Assembly: GCA_003133245.1 (NCBI GenBank)
Contig: PKWM01000047.1
Span: 1-60,675, forward strand
Origin: Rhodoferax sp.
Lineage (GTDB): Bacteria; Pseudomonadota; Gammaproteobacteria; Burkholderiales; Burkholderiaceae_C
Length of the DNA stretch: 60,675 bases
Reading direction: 5' to 3'
Below the pieces are notes generated by a model. The model worked only from the letters and a program-made list of their open reading frames with translations. It was not told where the DNA came from and searched no databases. Each line of letters starts with the position of its first letter. Position 1 is the stretch's first letter. The position numbers and the translations under genes are program-made. Below, piece after piece: positions 11,039 through 20,025 of this stretch.

Positions 11039-11356
11039 ATGGCAAAGGTCAATTTGACACCTGGGGAAATGGAGGCTGCGTTGGGTGAGAAGCTGAGGGC
11101 CCTTCGCTTGTCTCGAAACCTTGACCAAAAAACACTGGCCGAGCGTTCAGGGGTGAGCGTTCGTGCGTTGCGAAGCCTGGAATCCGGGCAGGGCTCGACC
11201 ATCAAGACGCTGGTCGGTGTGCTCCGTGCGCTGGGAAGGCAAGATTGGTTAAACACCATTGCGCCAGTGGCCACCATCAACCCGTTGGCGCTTACCCGCG
11301 AGGCCCAACCTCGGCAGCGCGCCTCGCGCGCACGTCGTATCTGCAACGCAGAATAA
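11039..11356 (+). CDS. hipB: HipB-type antitoxin, XRE family
   Basis: This 105-residue DNA-binding protein has an N-terminal XRE helix-turn-helix (LGEKLRALRLSRNLDQKTLA, then ERSGVSVRALRSLE, about residues 12-47) and a proline/arginine-rich tail. In type II systems HipB binds and inhibits HipA and represses the operon. The ATG at 11039 is preceded by GGGAG. An upstream ATG at 11009 is an alternative. It is followed after 16 bases by hipA on the same strand, which supports the pairing. Confidence 0.85.
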   Translation: MAKVNLTPGEMEAALGEKLRALRLSRNLDQKTLAERSGVSVRALRSLESGQGSTIKTLVGVLRALGRQDWLNTIAPVATINPLALTREAQPRQRASRARRICNAE

Positions 11357-11372
11357 CCCGTCAAGGCTCTCC

Positions 11373-12683
11373 ATGGCTGCTACCAAGAAAACCTCCTACA
11401 AGCATGTTTCGGCCGTTGAAGTCCATCTCTGGGGTATGCACATCGGCTCTGTTGCGATGGACCCGGCCTATGGCTACTACGTGTTTGCCTACACGCCTGA
11501 ATTTGCTGCTAAGGGGGTTGAGCCTGCGCCGTTGCACATGCCTGTCGTGGCCGCAGAGCCTTACCTGTTCACAGACTTGCCTGAGGCTACTTACAAGCGC
11601 TTGCCCGCGATGCTCAGTGATGCGCTACCCGACGATTTCGGCAACGCGCTCATCAACCGCTACATGGCCGACAAGGGTATTGCAGCCCAGGATATCACCG
11701 CGCTGGACCGGCTGGCCTACATGAGCACCCGTGCAATGGGGGCGCTGACCTTTAAGCCATCGCGTGGGCCGGTAAAGCACATGCCGACGGCCATCGACCT
11801 GAGCTCCCTGGTCGAGCAGGCGCGTCAGGCGGTGACGGGCTTCATGACCGATGACGAGCATGCGAATGCGGCACTGCGCAGCATCATAGATGTCGGCACC
11901 AGCGCTGGCGGCGCCCGGGCCAAGGCGGTCATTGCCCTTCACGTCGAAACCGGTGAAATCCGCTCTGGCCAACTGGACGCGCCGGACGGCTTTGAGCACT
12001 GGCTGCTCAAATTTGATGGGATGGGCATGGACCAAGAGCTGGGAACCACGCAGAACTATGGCCGCATCGAGTACGCCTACTACCTGATGGCGCGCGCCGC
12101 GGGCCTCAACATGACCGAATGCCGGCTTCTCAAGGAAAATGGCCGGGCGCACTTCATAACAAAACGCTTTGACCGAGAGGGGAAAAGCAGCCGCCACCAC
12201 ATGCAGACGCTTTGCGCGATGGCGCATGTCGACTACAAAAAGAAGGGAACCAACGCTTACTCCCAGCTGTTCAACACCATTGGCCAGCTGGAGTTGCCCT
12301 ACCAGGACCTGGAAGAGGCGTTCAGGCGCATGGTGTTCAACGTGATGGGGCGCAACTGCGACGACCACACCAAGAACTTCTCTTTCCTGCTGCGCGAAGG
12401 CAGCGCGGCCTGGGAGCTGGCGCCAGCCTACGATGTCACTTTCGCGCACAACCCGAACGGGGAGTGGACTCACCAGCACCTGATGTCCGTGAATGGCAAG
12501 TTCAAAGGCATCGAAGGGACCGATATGCTCGCGGAAGCGGAGCGCTTCGGGGTGGGCACGGCCAAGCGGGTCATCGAGGAGGTGCGCGCAGCCGTCCTGC
12601 GCTGGCCTGAGTTTGCGCAACAGGCTGATATCCCCGAAGCGCAAATGGCAGACATCCAGGCCTTGCTCCATCCCTTGCGCTGA
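11373..12683 (+). CDS. hipA: HipA-type serine/threonine kinase toxin
   Basis: HipA kinases phosphorylate translation factors (GltX in E. coli) and cause growth arrest. The 436-residue length is standard. Visible motifs are MGAL (about 122-125), the ATP-binding loop GTSAGGARAKA (about 175-185), the lysine in HWLLKFD (213), the catalytic loop RNCDDHTKNFSF (about 327-338, catalytic Asp near 331) and the metal-binding APAYD (about 350-354). All are intact, so the kinase is probably active. It is the cargo of the tRNA-Pro element, where it may stabilise the element or act in defence. The substrate is unknown. Confidence 0.9.
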   Translation: MAATKKTSYKHVSAVEVHLWGMHIGSVAMDPAYGYYVFAYTPEFAAKGVEPAPLHMPVVAAEPYLFTDLPEATYKRLPAMLSDALPDDFGNALINRYMADKGIAAQDITALDRLAYMSTRAMGALTFKPSRGPVKHMPTAIDLSSLVEQARQAVTGFMTDDEHANAALRSIIDVGTSAGGARAKAVIALHVETGEIRSGQLDAPDGFEHWLLKFDGMGMDQELGTTQNYGRIEYAYYLMARAAGLNMTECRLLKENGRAHFITKRFDREGKSSRHHMQTLCAMAHVDYKKKGTNAYSQLFNTIGQLELPYQDLEEAFRRMVFNVMGRNCDDHTKNFSFLLREGSAAWELAPAYDVTFAHNPNGEWTHQHLMSVNGKFKGIEGTDMLAEAERFGVGTAKRVIEEVRAAVLRWPEFAQQADIPEAQMADIQALLHPLR

Positions 12684-13200
12684 GGAACACCGGCTCTGGC
12701 TCCAGGATGTCCTGCCCACCCAGATGCGGCGCGTCTCGATGCTGAAAGTCAAAAAGGCCGAGCTACCGCAGTTGGAGCTGTCGATATCGCAACGCGAGTG
12801 TGCCATCGCGGGTTCGAATGTAGCGTCAACAATTTAAGCCAACGCCTAGGACGTGCAGTAGGTGCCCTTTTATCTGACGACGTCCTCCTCAAGGTATCCA
12901 GATGGTGCGTGTGGACCGTGACCCCGGGTTGGACTCAAATCAGAAGCAGCAAACTACTGCAGAAATTTAACGGGCTGGGCACCAAGAAATCGCGGTGACT
13001 ATACCCAGTCATGTCGAGTTTGTGAGCAAGTTCCAAATCGGAATCCTGCTCCAATTCTGCTCCAATTTGCCTTGCACTCACCTTCGTTCATCTGCGCTTG
13101 GATGCAACAAATGTCTTGAAATTGGTCAAAAAGTGTGGCATTATTCACGAATATGCCGTCAAAATCATATAAACGACCCAATGTAAGCAATAAATTTTCC
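12684..13200. other. Right part of the element, no gene seen
   Basis: About 500 bases between hipA and attR contain only short frames without recognisable motifs. Composition becomes more AT-rich from 12990 onward. The only structure found is the 19-bp direct repeat at 13046-13064. Confidence 0.5.
13046..13064 (+). repeat. 19-bp direct repeat, right copy
   Basis: Identical to 8068-8086 and in the same orientation, 136 bases inside attR. Each copy contains CTGCTCCA twice, 11 bases apart. Confidence 0.55.
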
Positions 13201-13246
<46 letters not shown>

Positions 13247-13259
13247 TAAAATCAACGGG

Positions 13260-14978
13260 TTAGCTCAGATTACGGGTTAACCCGTTTTCCTTTCTGGCTG
13301 CCTGTGGACCCATTGCACGCGCGATGATGGCGTCGCAGTCAACGCCGCGCGGCAAGCTGCCGTAATTGTGCTGTCCAAGCTGTTCCAGACGCGAGAAACA
13401 AAAGGCGTCGCTCACAAAGGCAGGGGCGTGGCGCAGCAGCAGCGAGGCCTGCAAGGCCAGTGCCATGCGATCCACCACGTCGCGGGCGCGGTATTCAAAG
13501 TCATGCAAATCCTTGAGATCCTTGAGCAGTGCGGCGCTGAGACGGTCAAGCGCCGCGTTGGCACCTTTTGCCAAGTTCAGTTCGGTGAAAAATGCGTCAG
13601 CGACGTGTGGGGTTTTGGACAGCGCGCGCAGCACGTCCAGGCATTGCACATTGCCGCTGCCTTCCCAGATAGTGTTGACCGGTGCCTCACGGTACAGGCG
13701 TGGCATCATGCTGTCTTCCATCACGCCGCTGCCGCCAATGCATTCCATCGCTTCATAGGCGTGGTTGGGCGTGCGCTTGCAGATCCAGTATTTGCCCACC
13801 GCCGTGACCAGACGCACCAGCAGGTCTTCTTGTTCCTGGCTTCGGTGATCCATGGCGCGCGCGATCCGCATCGACAGCATCAGCGCCGCTTCGCTCTCCA
13901 ACGCCAGGTCGGCCAACACGTTTTGCATCAGCGGCTGCTGGTTGAGCACGTGGCCGAAGGCGGAACGGTTGGCGCAGTGGTGCAGTGCTTGCGACGCCGC
14001 CATTCGCATGCCAGCGCTGGAGCCGATCATGCAGTCAAAGCGCGTCATGCTGACCATCTCGATGATGTTGCGTACGCCGCGCCCCTCATCGCCAACCATC
14101 CAGGCCAGCGCACCGCGCAGCTCGGTTTCACACGACGCATTGGAAGCGTTGCCCATTTTCTGCTTGAGCCGCAGTATCTGCATCGCGTTTTTTGTGCCGT
14201 CGGGTCGCCAGCGTGGCAGCAAAAAGCACGACAGGCCGACGCTGGTTTGTGCCAGCACCAGGAACGCGTCGCACATCGGGGCCGAGACAAAATACTTGTG
14301 ACCCACCAGCTCATAGGCCTGACCGGGGCCCGTGCGACCCAACGGGTAAGCGCGTGTGCTGTTGGTTCGCACATCGGAACCGCCTTGTTTTTCCGTCATC
14401 GCCATGCCGATGGTGACGCCCTGTTTTTGCTCGACCGGAACATTGCGCGGATCATAGACACGGGCCGTGATTTTGGGTTCCCAAACAGCGGCCAGATCGC
14501 TTTGTTGGCGCAGCGCCGGCACTGAGGCAAAGGTCATGGTGATGGGGCAGCCATGACCGGCTTCGACCTGAGTGTGCATATAAGTTTTGGCGGCCCGCGC
14601 AACGTGGGCACCCGGCCTGGGCTCGCTCCAGGGCGAGGCATGCAAACCGTGTTCGATCGCCGTTTTCATCAATTGGTGGTAAGCCGGATGAAATTTCACC
14701 AGGTCAATGCGCTTGCCGAAACGGTCGTGCGTTTCCAACTCGGGGAGGTGCTGATTTGCCAGCTTGCCAAGCTCCAGATAGTCGGCAGACCCCGTCATCT
14801 TGCCAAATTCGGTGAGCTCGCGTTCAGCCCAGCCACCGCCTTCGCGCCGCACCGCTTCACTCAAAGCGGCGTCCTCGCTGTACATGTTGTAGTCGCACAG
14901 CTCGTTGGAGAAGTTGCTCAGTTCATGCGTTTCAGCAAAGTAGGGGGCACCGGGTAGGGCTTCAATCGGATGATTCAT
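13260..14978 (-). CDS. aidB: AidB-like acyl-CoA dehydrogenase
   Basis: This FAD-dependent acyl-CoA dehydrogenase homologue of 572 residues is close in length to AidB (about 540). AidB is induced by alkylation damage, binds DNA and has weak isovaleryl-CoA dehydrogenase activity. The flavin-binding motif GMAMTEKQGGSDVRTN is in the middle. The large N-terminal segment before it and the C-terminal region with RLYREAPVNTIWEGSGNVQ are typical of the AidB/ACAD11 type. Cellular role here is inferred: DNA protection or acyl-CoA oxidation. It ends next to attR, so the element inserted beside it without disrupting it. Confidence 0.78.
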   Translation of the reverse strand: MNHPIEALPGAPYFAETHELSNFSNELCDYNMYSEDAALSEAVRREGGGWAERELTEFGKMTGSADYLELGKLANQHLPELETHDRFGKRIDLVKFHPAYHQLMKTAIEHGLHASPWSEPRPGAHVARAAKTYMHTQVEAGHGCPITMTFASVPALRQQSDLAAVWEPKITARVYDPRNVPVEQKQGVTIGMAMTEKQGGSDVRTNSTRAYPLGRTGPGQAYELVGHKYFVSAPMCDAFLVLAQTSVGLSCFLLPRWRPDGTKNAMQILRLKQKMGNASNASCETELRGALAWMVGDEGRGVRNIIEMVSMTRFDCMIGSSAGMRMAASQALHHCANRSAFGHVLNQQPLMQNVLADLALESEAALMLSMRIARAMDHRSQEQEDLLVRLVTAVGKYWICKRTPNHAYEAMECIGGSGVMEDSMMPRLYREAPVNTIWEGSGNVQCLDVLRALSKTPHVADAFFTELNLAKGANAALDRLSAALLKDLKDLHDFEYRARDVVDRMALALQASLLLRHAPAFVSDAFCFSRLEQLGQHNYGSLPRGVDCDAIIARAMGPQAARKENGLTRNLS

Positions 14979-15031
14979 TCAAGGTCTCCAGCTCGTAGAT
15001 ACTGTTAGGGTATCGTAACCCGACATCATTT

Positions 15032-17188
15032 TCAACTGTGTTGCGCCTGCGCCTGCGTTGCGGCGCTATCCTGCGTCTTCTTGGCAAATTCTGCACGCAG
15101 TGCCCGTAGCTTTTTGCGCGGATCTTCCTTGGTGGTCGCCTGATCCAGCGCCATTTCGGCGATGAAGCGGCTCGGTTGTGCGGCCATCATCTCGCGTCCT
15201 TTTTTGCGTTTGCGCGTCCAGCTCACGCTCAAGCTGGCTTTAGCGCGTGTGATGCCGACGTACATCAGGCGACGTTCTTCCTGTAGATGGGTTGCCACAC
15301 TTTCGTTGACACCCTCCAACTCGCGCACGGAGCCGCCCACCGAGTTCGTCTCAATGCTGTCTTTGAGTTTGAATGGCAGCAAGCCTTCGGTCACGCCCAC
15401 CAGCATCACGTGCGGCCACTCCAACCCTTTGGCAGCGTGCAGGGTTGACAGCGTCACCACGTTTTGGTCCTGCTCGCGCTCGCTGATGCTGGAAAGCAGC
15501 GAGACAGTTTGCGCCACTTCCAAAAGTGACTTGACTTCGCTGCTGCTGTCCACTGCGGCTGAATCATCAATTTCACCACCGCAGCGCGTCGCCATCCAGT
15601 CGCAAAAATCGAGCACATTGCTCCAGCGCGCCGCAGCCAATTTTTCGCTCTCTTCCCCGTCGTACAAGTGCTTCTCGTAGGCAATCTCTTTGAGCCACTC
15701 CAGCAAGAATTCCTTGGCCGCTGGTGCGCCCAGCGTGTGGCGGGCGCGAAACACCAGGTCGTTCACGTAGCGGCCAAATTCGTGCAGACTGCCCACCGCC
15801 TTGTTGCTGAGCACGCTGCCGAGCGAGGATGAAAACAAAGCCTCGAACAGGCTCACTTTGTATTGACTGGCAAAGTGGCCGAGCGTGCTGAGCGTCTGGT
15901 GGCCAATGCCGCGCTTGGGGGTGGTCACCGCGCGCAAAAAAGCCGGGTCATCGTCGTTGTTGATCCACAGGCGGAACCAGCCGCACAAATCCTTGATCTC
16001 GGCACGGTCAAAAAAACTGGTGCCGCCTGAAACCTTGTAGGGCATCTGCGCCTTGCGCAGCGCTTTCTCGAACGGCTTGGCCTGGTGGTTGGCGCGGTAC
16101 AGCACAGCGAAATGGCGGAACTCCTGAAACTGTGGCCCGGCGCTGGCGCTGATGCCTGCGCGCAGGCTTTGGATGCGCGCCACCGTGCGCTCGGCCTCGT
16201 GCTCTTCGCTGTCAGCGTCTGCCACCCGCACCGGTTCGCCTTCGCCCAGGTCGCTCCAGAGGTTTTTCGGGAATAGCTTGGGGTTCAGCGCAATCACGTT
16301 GTTAGCGGCGCGCAGGATGGCGCTGGTGGAGCGGTAGTTTTGCTCCAGCTTGATGACTTTGAGAGTCGGAAAATCGAGTGGCAGTTTTTTCAGGTTGTCC
16401 AGCGTGGCACCGCGCCAGCCGTAGATCGACTGGTCGTCGTCACCAACGGCGGTAAAGCGCGCCTGCGAGGCGGGTTTGCCACCGACCAACAGCTTAAGCA
16501 ATTCGTATTGGGTGGCGTTGGTGTCCTGGTATTCATCGACCAGCACATGGCCCAGCAGTGTCTGCCACTTTTGGCGTGCGGCATCATGCTGTTGCAGCAG
16601 TTTGAGCGGCAGACTGATCAAGTCGTCAAAGTCCACACTTTGATAGGCCGCCAGCCGCTCCTCATAGCGCGCCATGACGCGCGCCGCAATGCGCTCGGAG
16701 TCGTCGGCCGCTATCGCTGCTGCGCCCTCAGCATTGAGGCCCTCGCTTTTCCAGCGGCTGATGGTCCACTGCCAGGCGCGCGCCGTGGCGGCATCGATGC
16801 TGCCACCGGCGTCTTTAAGCAGGCTGGTCACATCGTCACTGTCGAGGATGGAGAACTGGGGTTTGAGACCCAATGCGGCGCCGTCCTGACGCAGCATGCG
16901 CACACCTAAAGCATGAAAAGTGCAAATCAGCACCTCTTTGGCTGCCTTGCCGATCAGACTGCGTGCGCGCTCGCGCATCTCGGCGGCGGCCTTGTTGGTA
17001 AACGTGATGGCAGCGATGGTGCCGGGTGCCAGGCCAGCCTGGATCAGGCGAGCAATCTTGTGCGTGATGACGCGCGTTTTCCCAGAACCGGCACCAGCCA
17101 GCACCAGGCAAGGCCCATGCATGAAATTAACCGCTTCTTGTTGCGCCAGGTTCAGGCCGGTGCTTGCGTTGGAGGGGGAAGATGACAT
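15032..17188 (-). CDS. rep: UvrD/Rep-family ATP-dependent DNA helicase
   Basis: This superfamily 1A 3'-5' helicase acts in replication restart or repair. The 718 residues show motif I (LAGAGSGKTRVIT), motif II (LVDEYQDTNATQYEL), motif III (GDDDQSIYGWRGA), motif IV (QNYRST), motif V (TLHAAKGLEWPHV) and motif VI (EERRLMYVGITRAKA). The start at 17188 (MSSSPSNAST) was preferred over a 40-codon extension of atypical composition. Size and motif wording fit Rep better than the longer UvrD, but the distinction is not certain. It is followed upstream by priA on the same strand, another restart helicase. Confidence 0.85.
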   Translation of the reverse strand: MSSSPSNASTGLNLAQQEAVNFMHGPCLVLAGAGSGKTRVITHKIARLIQAGLAPGTIAAITFTNKAAAEMRERARSLIGKAAKEVLICTFHALGVRMLRQDGAALGLKPQFSILDSDDVTSLLKDAGGSIDAATARAWQWTISRWKSEGLNAEGAAAIAADDSERIAARVMARYEERLAAYQSVDFDDLISLPLKLLQQHDAARQKWQTLLGHVLVDEYQDTNATQYELLKLLVGGKPASQARFTAVGDDDQSIYGWRGATLDNLKKLPLDFPTLKVIKLEQNYRSTSAILRAANNVIALNPKLFPKNLWSDLGEGEPVRVADADSEEHEAERTVARIQSLRAGISASAGPQFQEFRHFAVLYRANHQAKPFEKALRKAQMPYKVSGGTSFFDRAEIKDLCGWFRLWINNDDDPAFLRAVTTPKRGIGHQTLSTLGHFASQYKVSLFEALFSSSLGSVLSNKAVGSLHEFGRYVNDLVFRARHTLGAPAAKEFLLEWLKEIAYEKHLYDGEESEKLAAARWSNVLDFCDWMATRCGGEIDDSAAVDSSSEVKSLLEVAQTVSLLSSISEREQDQNVVTLSTLHAAKGLEWPHVMLVGVTEGLLPFKLKDSIETNSVGGSVRELEGVNESVATHLQEERRLMYVGITRAKASLSVSWTRKRKKGREMMAAQPSRFIAEMALDQATTKEDPRKKLRALRAEFAKKTQDSAATQAQAQHS

Positions 17189-17261
17189 CGAGATACTTTG
17201 GACGAAGCGGTGGATCATACCGATGCGCCTGCGGCGGTGGCATCGAACTGGGTTGTAGGGT

Positions 17262-17342
17262 TTTTGGGGTCGGATCCCAATTCGAGGCAGAGCTTGCGCG
17301 CTGGCCAATAACGGTTCACCGATTTGGGCTCAGACCCCAATA
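17262..17342. repeat. Two GGGGTC/GACCCC palindromic motifs
   Basis: Two short palindrome-like motifs, TTTTGGGGTCGGATCCCAA (from 17262) and GATTTGGGCTCAGACCCCAA (from 17321), lie between the helicase and priA genes. Similar motifs occur at 37532 and 58830. They resemble motifs seen around REP-associated (RAYT) elements, but no transposase gene is present here. Confidence 0.45.
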
Positions 17343-17464
17343 ACCCGGGTTCAAAACTCAAATGCTTGCATACCCATACGCCCTCGGCTGTTGCATCGAA
17401 CTGCGTTGCAGTTGTTGATATCCGAACCGGGTGAGAATTTGCAGCGAAGGATGTCCGAACCGCA

Positions 17465-19675
17465 TCAAATCGTCAGCGGATCGACATCGAGCGCCCAGCG
17501 AATCAAACCCTTGCCATCGGGCTGTTGCCGAGTATGGTGTAGCACTGCTTGCCAGGCATGCAAGAAACGTTGCAGCGCCGCGCGTGACGGACTCTCAATG
17601 AGCATCTGGGCACGCTCCACGTTGGCCACACGCTGGATGCTCAGCGGCACGGCCGGGTAGCGCGTTACCTGCTGACTTTGGGGCAGTTCGGCAGCGCCCG
17701 CGCTGGCCGCCGTCAAAAACCCCTGCGCCACTTCCTGCGTGCGCGCCTCGGCGCGCAGCAATGCCTGAAAACTAAAAGGAGGCATGGCGGCTTGCTCGCG
17801 CTCCTTGAGCTGTTGTGCGGCAAAGCTTGAGTAGTCGTGGCGCTTCAAGGCCTCAAACAAGGGGTGTTGCGGATGGAAAGTTTGTAACCACATTTCACTG
17901 CCCGTGCTGCTGTCAGCATCGCGGCCGGCCCGACCGGTGGCTTGTAGCAGCAAGCCAAATAGCCGCTCGGGTGCGCGGAAATCGCTGGAGAACAGGGCGC
18001 TGTCGGCATCGATGGCAGCGACCAGCGTGATACGGCGAAAGTCATGCCCTTTGGCAATCATCTGGGTACCCACCAGTACATCAATTTCGCCTGAATGAAC
18101 CCGCGCCAGTTGCGCCTCCAGTGCGCCCTTGAGTTTGGTGCTGTCGGCATCAATGCGGGCAATCCGCACCGGTTCGCCCTCGGGCCAAAGTTCAGGGTCT
18201 GAGTTGGGTCTGCGCACGGCAGCCAGCAGCTCGGCCAAATGCTCTTCCAATCGCTCTGTGCCCCGGCCCATGGGCGCAATGTCGGGGTTGCCGCAAGCCG
18301 GACAGGTACGTGGCACGCGTTCGGCATAGCCGCAGTGGTGGCAGCGCAGCGTGCGGTCGATCTTGTGAAATACCCGGTAGGCGCTGCAATGCGGACATTC
18401 GCTTTTCCAACCGCAGTCAGCGCAGCGCAACACCGGGGCGTAGCCGCGCCGGTTCAAGAACACCAGACTTTGCTCGCCACGCGCCACGCGTTGTGCGATG
18501 GCCTCCAACAGCGGCGGCGCAATGACGCAGTGCTTGGGTTGGTGGTTCATATCGACGCGGCGCACCAAGGGCAAACTTGCATTGCTGCCAATGCGGCTGG
18601 GCATCTCCAACCGAACGTATCGACCGCCTTCACTCAGTGGACGGCTGTGGTGCCAGCTCTCCAGTGAAGGTGTGGCCGAACCCAGCAGCACTTTGGCGTT
18701 TTCCAGACGACCACGGTAAACCGCCAGATCGCGCGCCGAGTAGCGTGCGCCCTCCTGGCTCTTGTAGCTAGGGTCGTGTTCCTCATCGACGATGATCAGT
18801 TTGAGCTGGGGCATCGAAGCAAATACCGCCATGCGTGTGCCCAGCACAATCCGGGCCGCACCGCTGTCAGCCGCCAGCCAGCTCTGCAGGCGCTGTGCGG
18901 GTGTCATGCCGCTGTGCATTGAGACCACCGCGTGCGCACCATAGAGCGCATCAAAGCGCTGCCTGAAACGCGCTTCCAACTGTGGCGTCAGGTTGATTTC
19001 AGGCACCATCACCAGTGACTGGGCGCTGGCGTTGCTGGCAAGCAAGCGTTCGACGCATTGCAAATAAACCTCGGTCTTGCCACTGCCGGTGGCACCAAAC
19101 AACAAAAACGGCCCGGCTTCCTGATCAAATCGAGCCGTCACCGCCACTTGTTCGGTGCTAAGAGAGTGAGAAATTACAAATGTACCTGTTTCGTCATTGC
19201 GAGTCGCCTCAATCCCCCCGATACCGCTGACGGGCCTTGAACCCGATTGCTTCACACCGTTCGCGATGACAGTTGGAGGCGATTCATGCCGAGGTGTGGT
19301 GGCGTGGCGCTTCAAACGGCGTGCCAATTGCACGCTGCTCAAGTCGCGCAACTGGGGTGGTAGTGCGGCCAGCGCCACTTCGCCCAGCGAGCGCTGATAA
19401 TAGTCAGCAGTAAAGGTGACCAGTTGACGCCAGCATGATGCCAGCGGCGCAATCCCGTCCAGGATCGCAGCAAGCGGGCGAAGTTTTCCAGGATCCAAGC
19501 TGGCTACGACCGGGTCGACCGGGGTGTCCCACACCACGCCGAGCAGTTCGCGTTGCCCCAGTGGCACGCGGACCAAGGTGCCCGGCGGGAGTGCCGACTC
19601 GCTTTGATAAATCAATGGCCCGGCCACCTGACTGTGGGCCGGGATGTGAACCAAAATCGGTAGCAAGTAGCTCAT
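17465..19675 (-). CDS. priA: Primosomal replication-restart helicase PriA
   Basis: PriA recognises abandoned forks and loads the replicative helicase. The 736-residue protein has the N-terminal 3'-end-binding domain (MSYLLPILVHIPAHSQVAGP), motif I (LLFGATGSGKTEVYLQ), a DEEHD box, LLGSATPSLES, the eight-cysteine zinc region (CADCGWKSECPHC and CHHCGY, CPACGNPD) and the C-terminal GRAGR helicase motif. Residues about 135-162 (VIANGVKQSGSR to ATRNDE) are translated from a dispersed palindromic repeat inserted in frame between the DNA-binding and helicase domains. The catalytic parts look intact. Confidence 0.93.
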   Translation of the reverse strand: MSYLLPILVHIPAHSQVAGPLIYQSESALPPGTLVRVPLGQRELLGVVWDTPVDPVVASLDPGKLRPLAAILDGIAPLASCWRQLVTFTADYYQRSLGEVALAALPPQLRDLSSVQLARRLKRHATTPRHESPPTVIANGVKQSGSRPVSGIGGIEATRNDETGTFVISHSLSTEQVAVTARFDQEAGPFLLFGATGSGKTEVYLQCVERLLASNASAQSLVMVPEINLTPQLEARFRQRFDALYGAHAVVSMHSGMTPAQRLQSWLAADSGAARIVLGTRMAVFASMPQLKLIIVDEEHDPSYKSQEGARYSARDLAVYRGRLENAKVLLGSATPSLESWHHSRPLSEGGRYVRLEMPSRIGSNASLPLVRRVDMNHQPKHCVIAPPLLEAIAQRVARGEQSLVFLNRRGYAPVLRCADCGWKSECPHCSAYRVFHKIDRTLRCHHCGYAERVPRTCPACGNPDIAPMGRGTERLEEHLAELLAAVRRPNSDPELWPEGEPVRIARIDADSTKLKGALEAQLARVHSGEIDVLVGTQMIAKGHDFRRITLVAAIDADSALFSSDFRAPERLFGLLLQATGRAGRDADSSTGSEMWLQTFHPQHPLFEALKRHDYSSFAAQQLKEREQAAMPPFSFQALLRAEARTQEVAQGFLTAASAGAAELPQSQQVTRYPAVPLSIQRVANVERAQMLIESPSRAALQRFLHAWQAVLHHTRQQPDGKGLIRWALDVDPLTI
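19191..19271. repeat. Dispersed palindromic repeat inside priA
   Basis: The element starts TCGTCATTGCGAG and ends TTCGCGATGAC, imperfect inverted repeats, with the GATTGCTTCAC segment typical of this widespread repeat. It is 81 bases (27 codons) and keeps the priA frame. A related 111-base copy lies at 23415-23525. Confidence 0.75.
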
Positions 19676-20025
19676 ATCCCATCCCGGCAGGCGGTGTGAA
19701 GTTCATGTAAAGCAGTGAAACAAGCTTTAACTCTTTGATTCATAAAAGCTTTTTTGTTAGTTCAAGGTTTCAGTGAATAACTTTGTTGATAAGTGTCCTT
19801 GAGTGTCCTCTAGGCCTTGCAAATAAAGGCTCTCACTACCTTGCCCACAAAAAAAGCAAATTTATAAATCCTTATGAATCAATAACTTACAATCGCTATT
19901 TGTTTTGTAGCAGCGATCCGGCCACAGAAGCCATCTTTTGCACCGCAACACAAATTTTGTGAATAAGTCAAGCTTTGTTGGCCGGATTTTGATCCAAAAA
20001 GTGATAAACATTCCCGAATAAAAAG
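19676..20025. other. AT-rich region with DnaA-box-like sites
   Basis: This 350-base gene-free stretch between priA and hemE is much more AT-rich than its surroundings. It contains TGTGAATAA (19958-19966, the complement of the DnaA box TTATTCACA) and two near matches, AGTGAATAA (19772-19780) and TGTTGATAA (19784-19792). It is the downstream side of priA's start and hemE's stop. A regulatory or DnaA-titrating role is only a suggestion. Confidence 0.4.

Noticed and set aside
19676..20025. Chromosome replication origin
   Set aside because: Only three scattered boxes, and dnaA/dnaN are not in the window. Reported only as a weak DnaA-box region.
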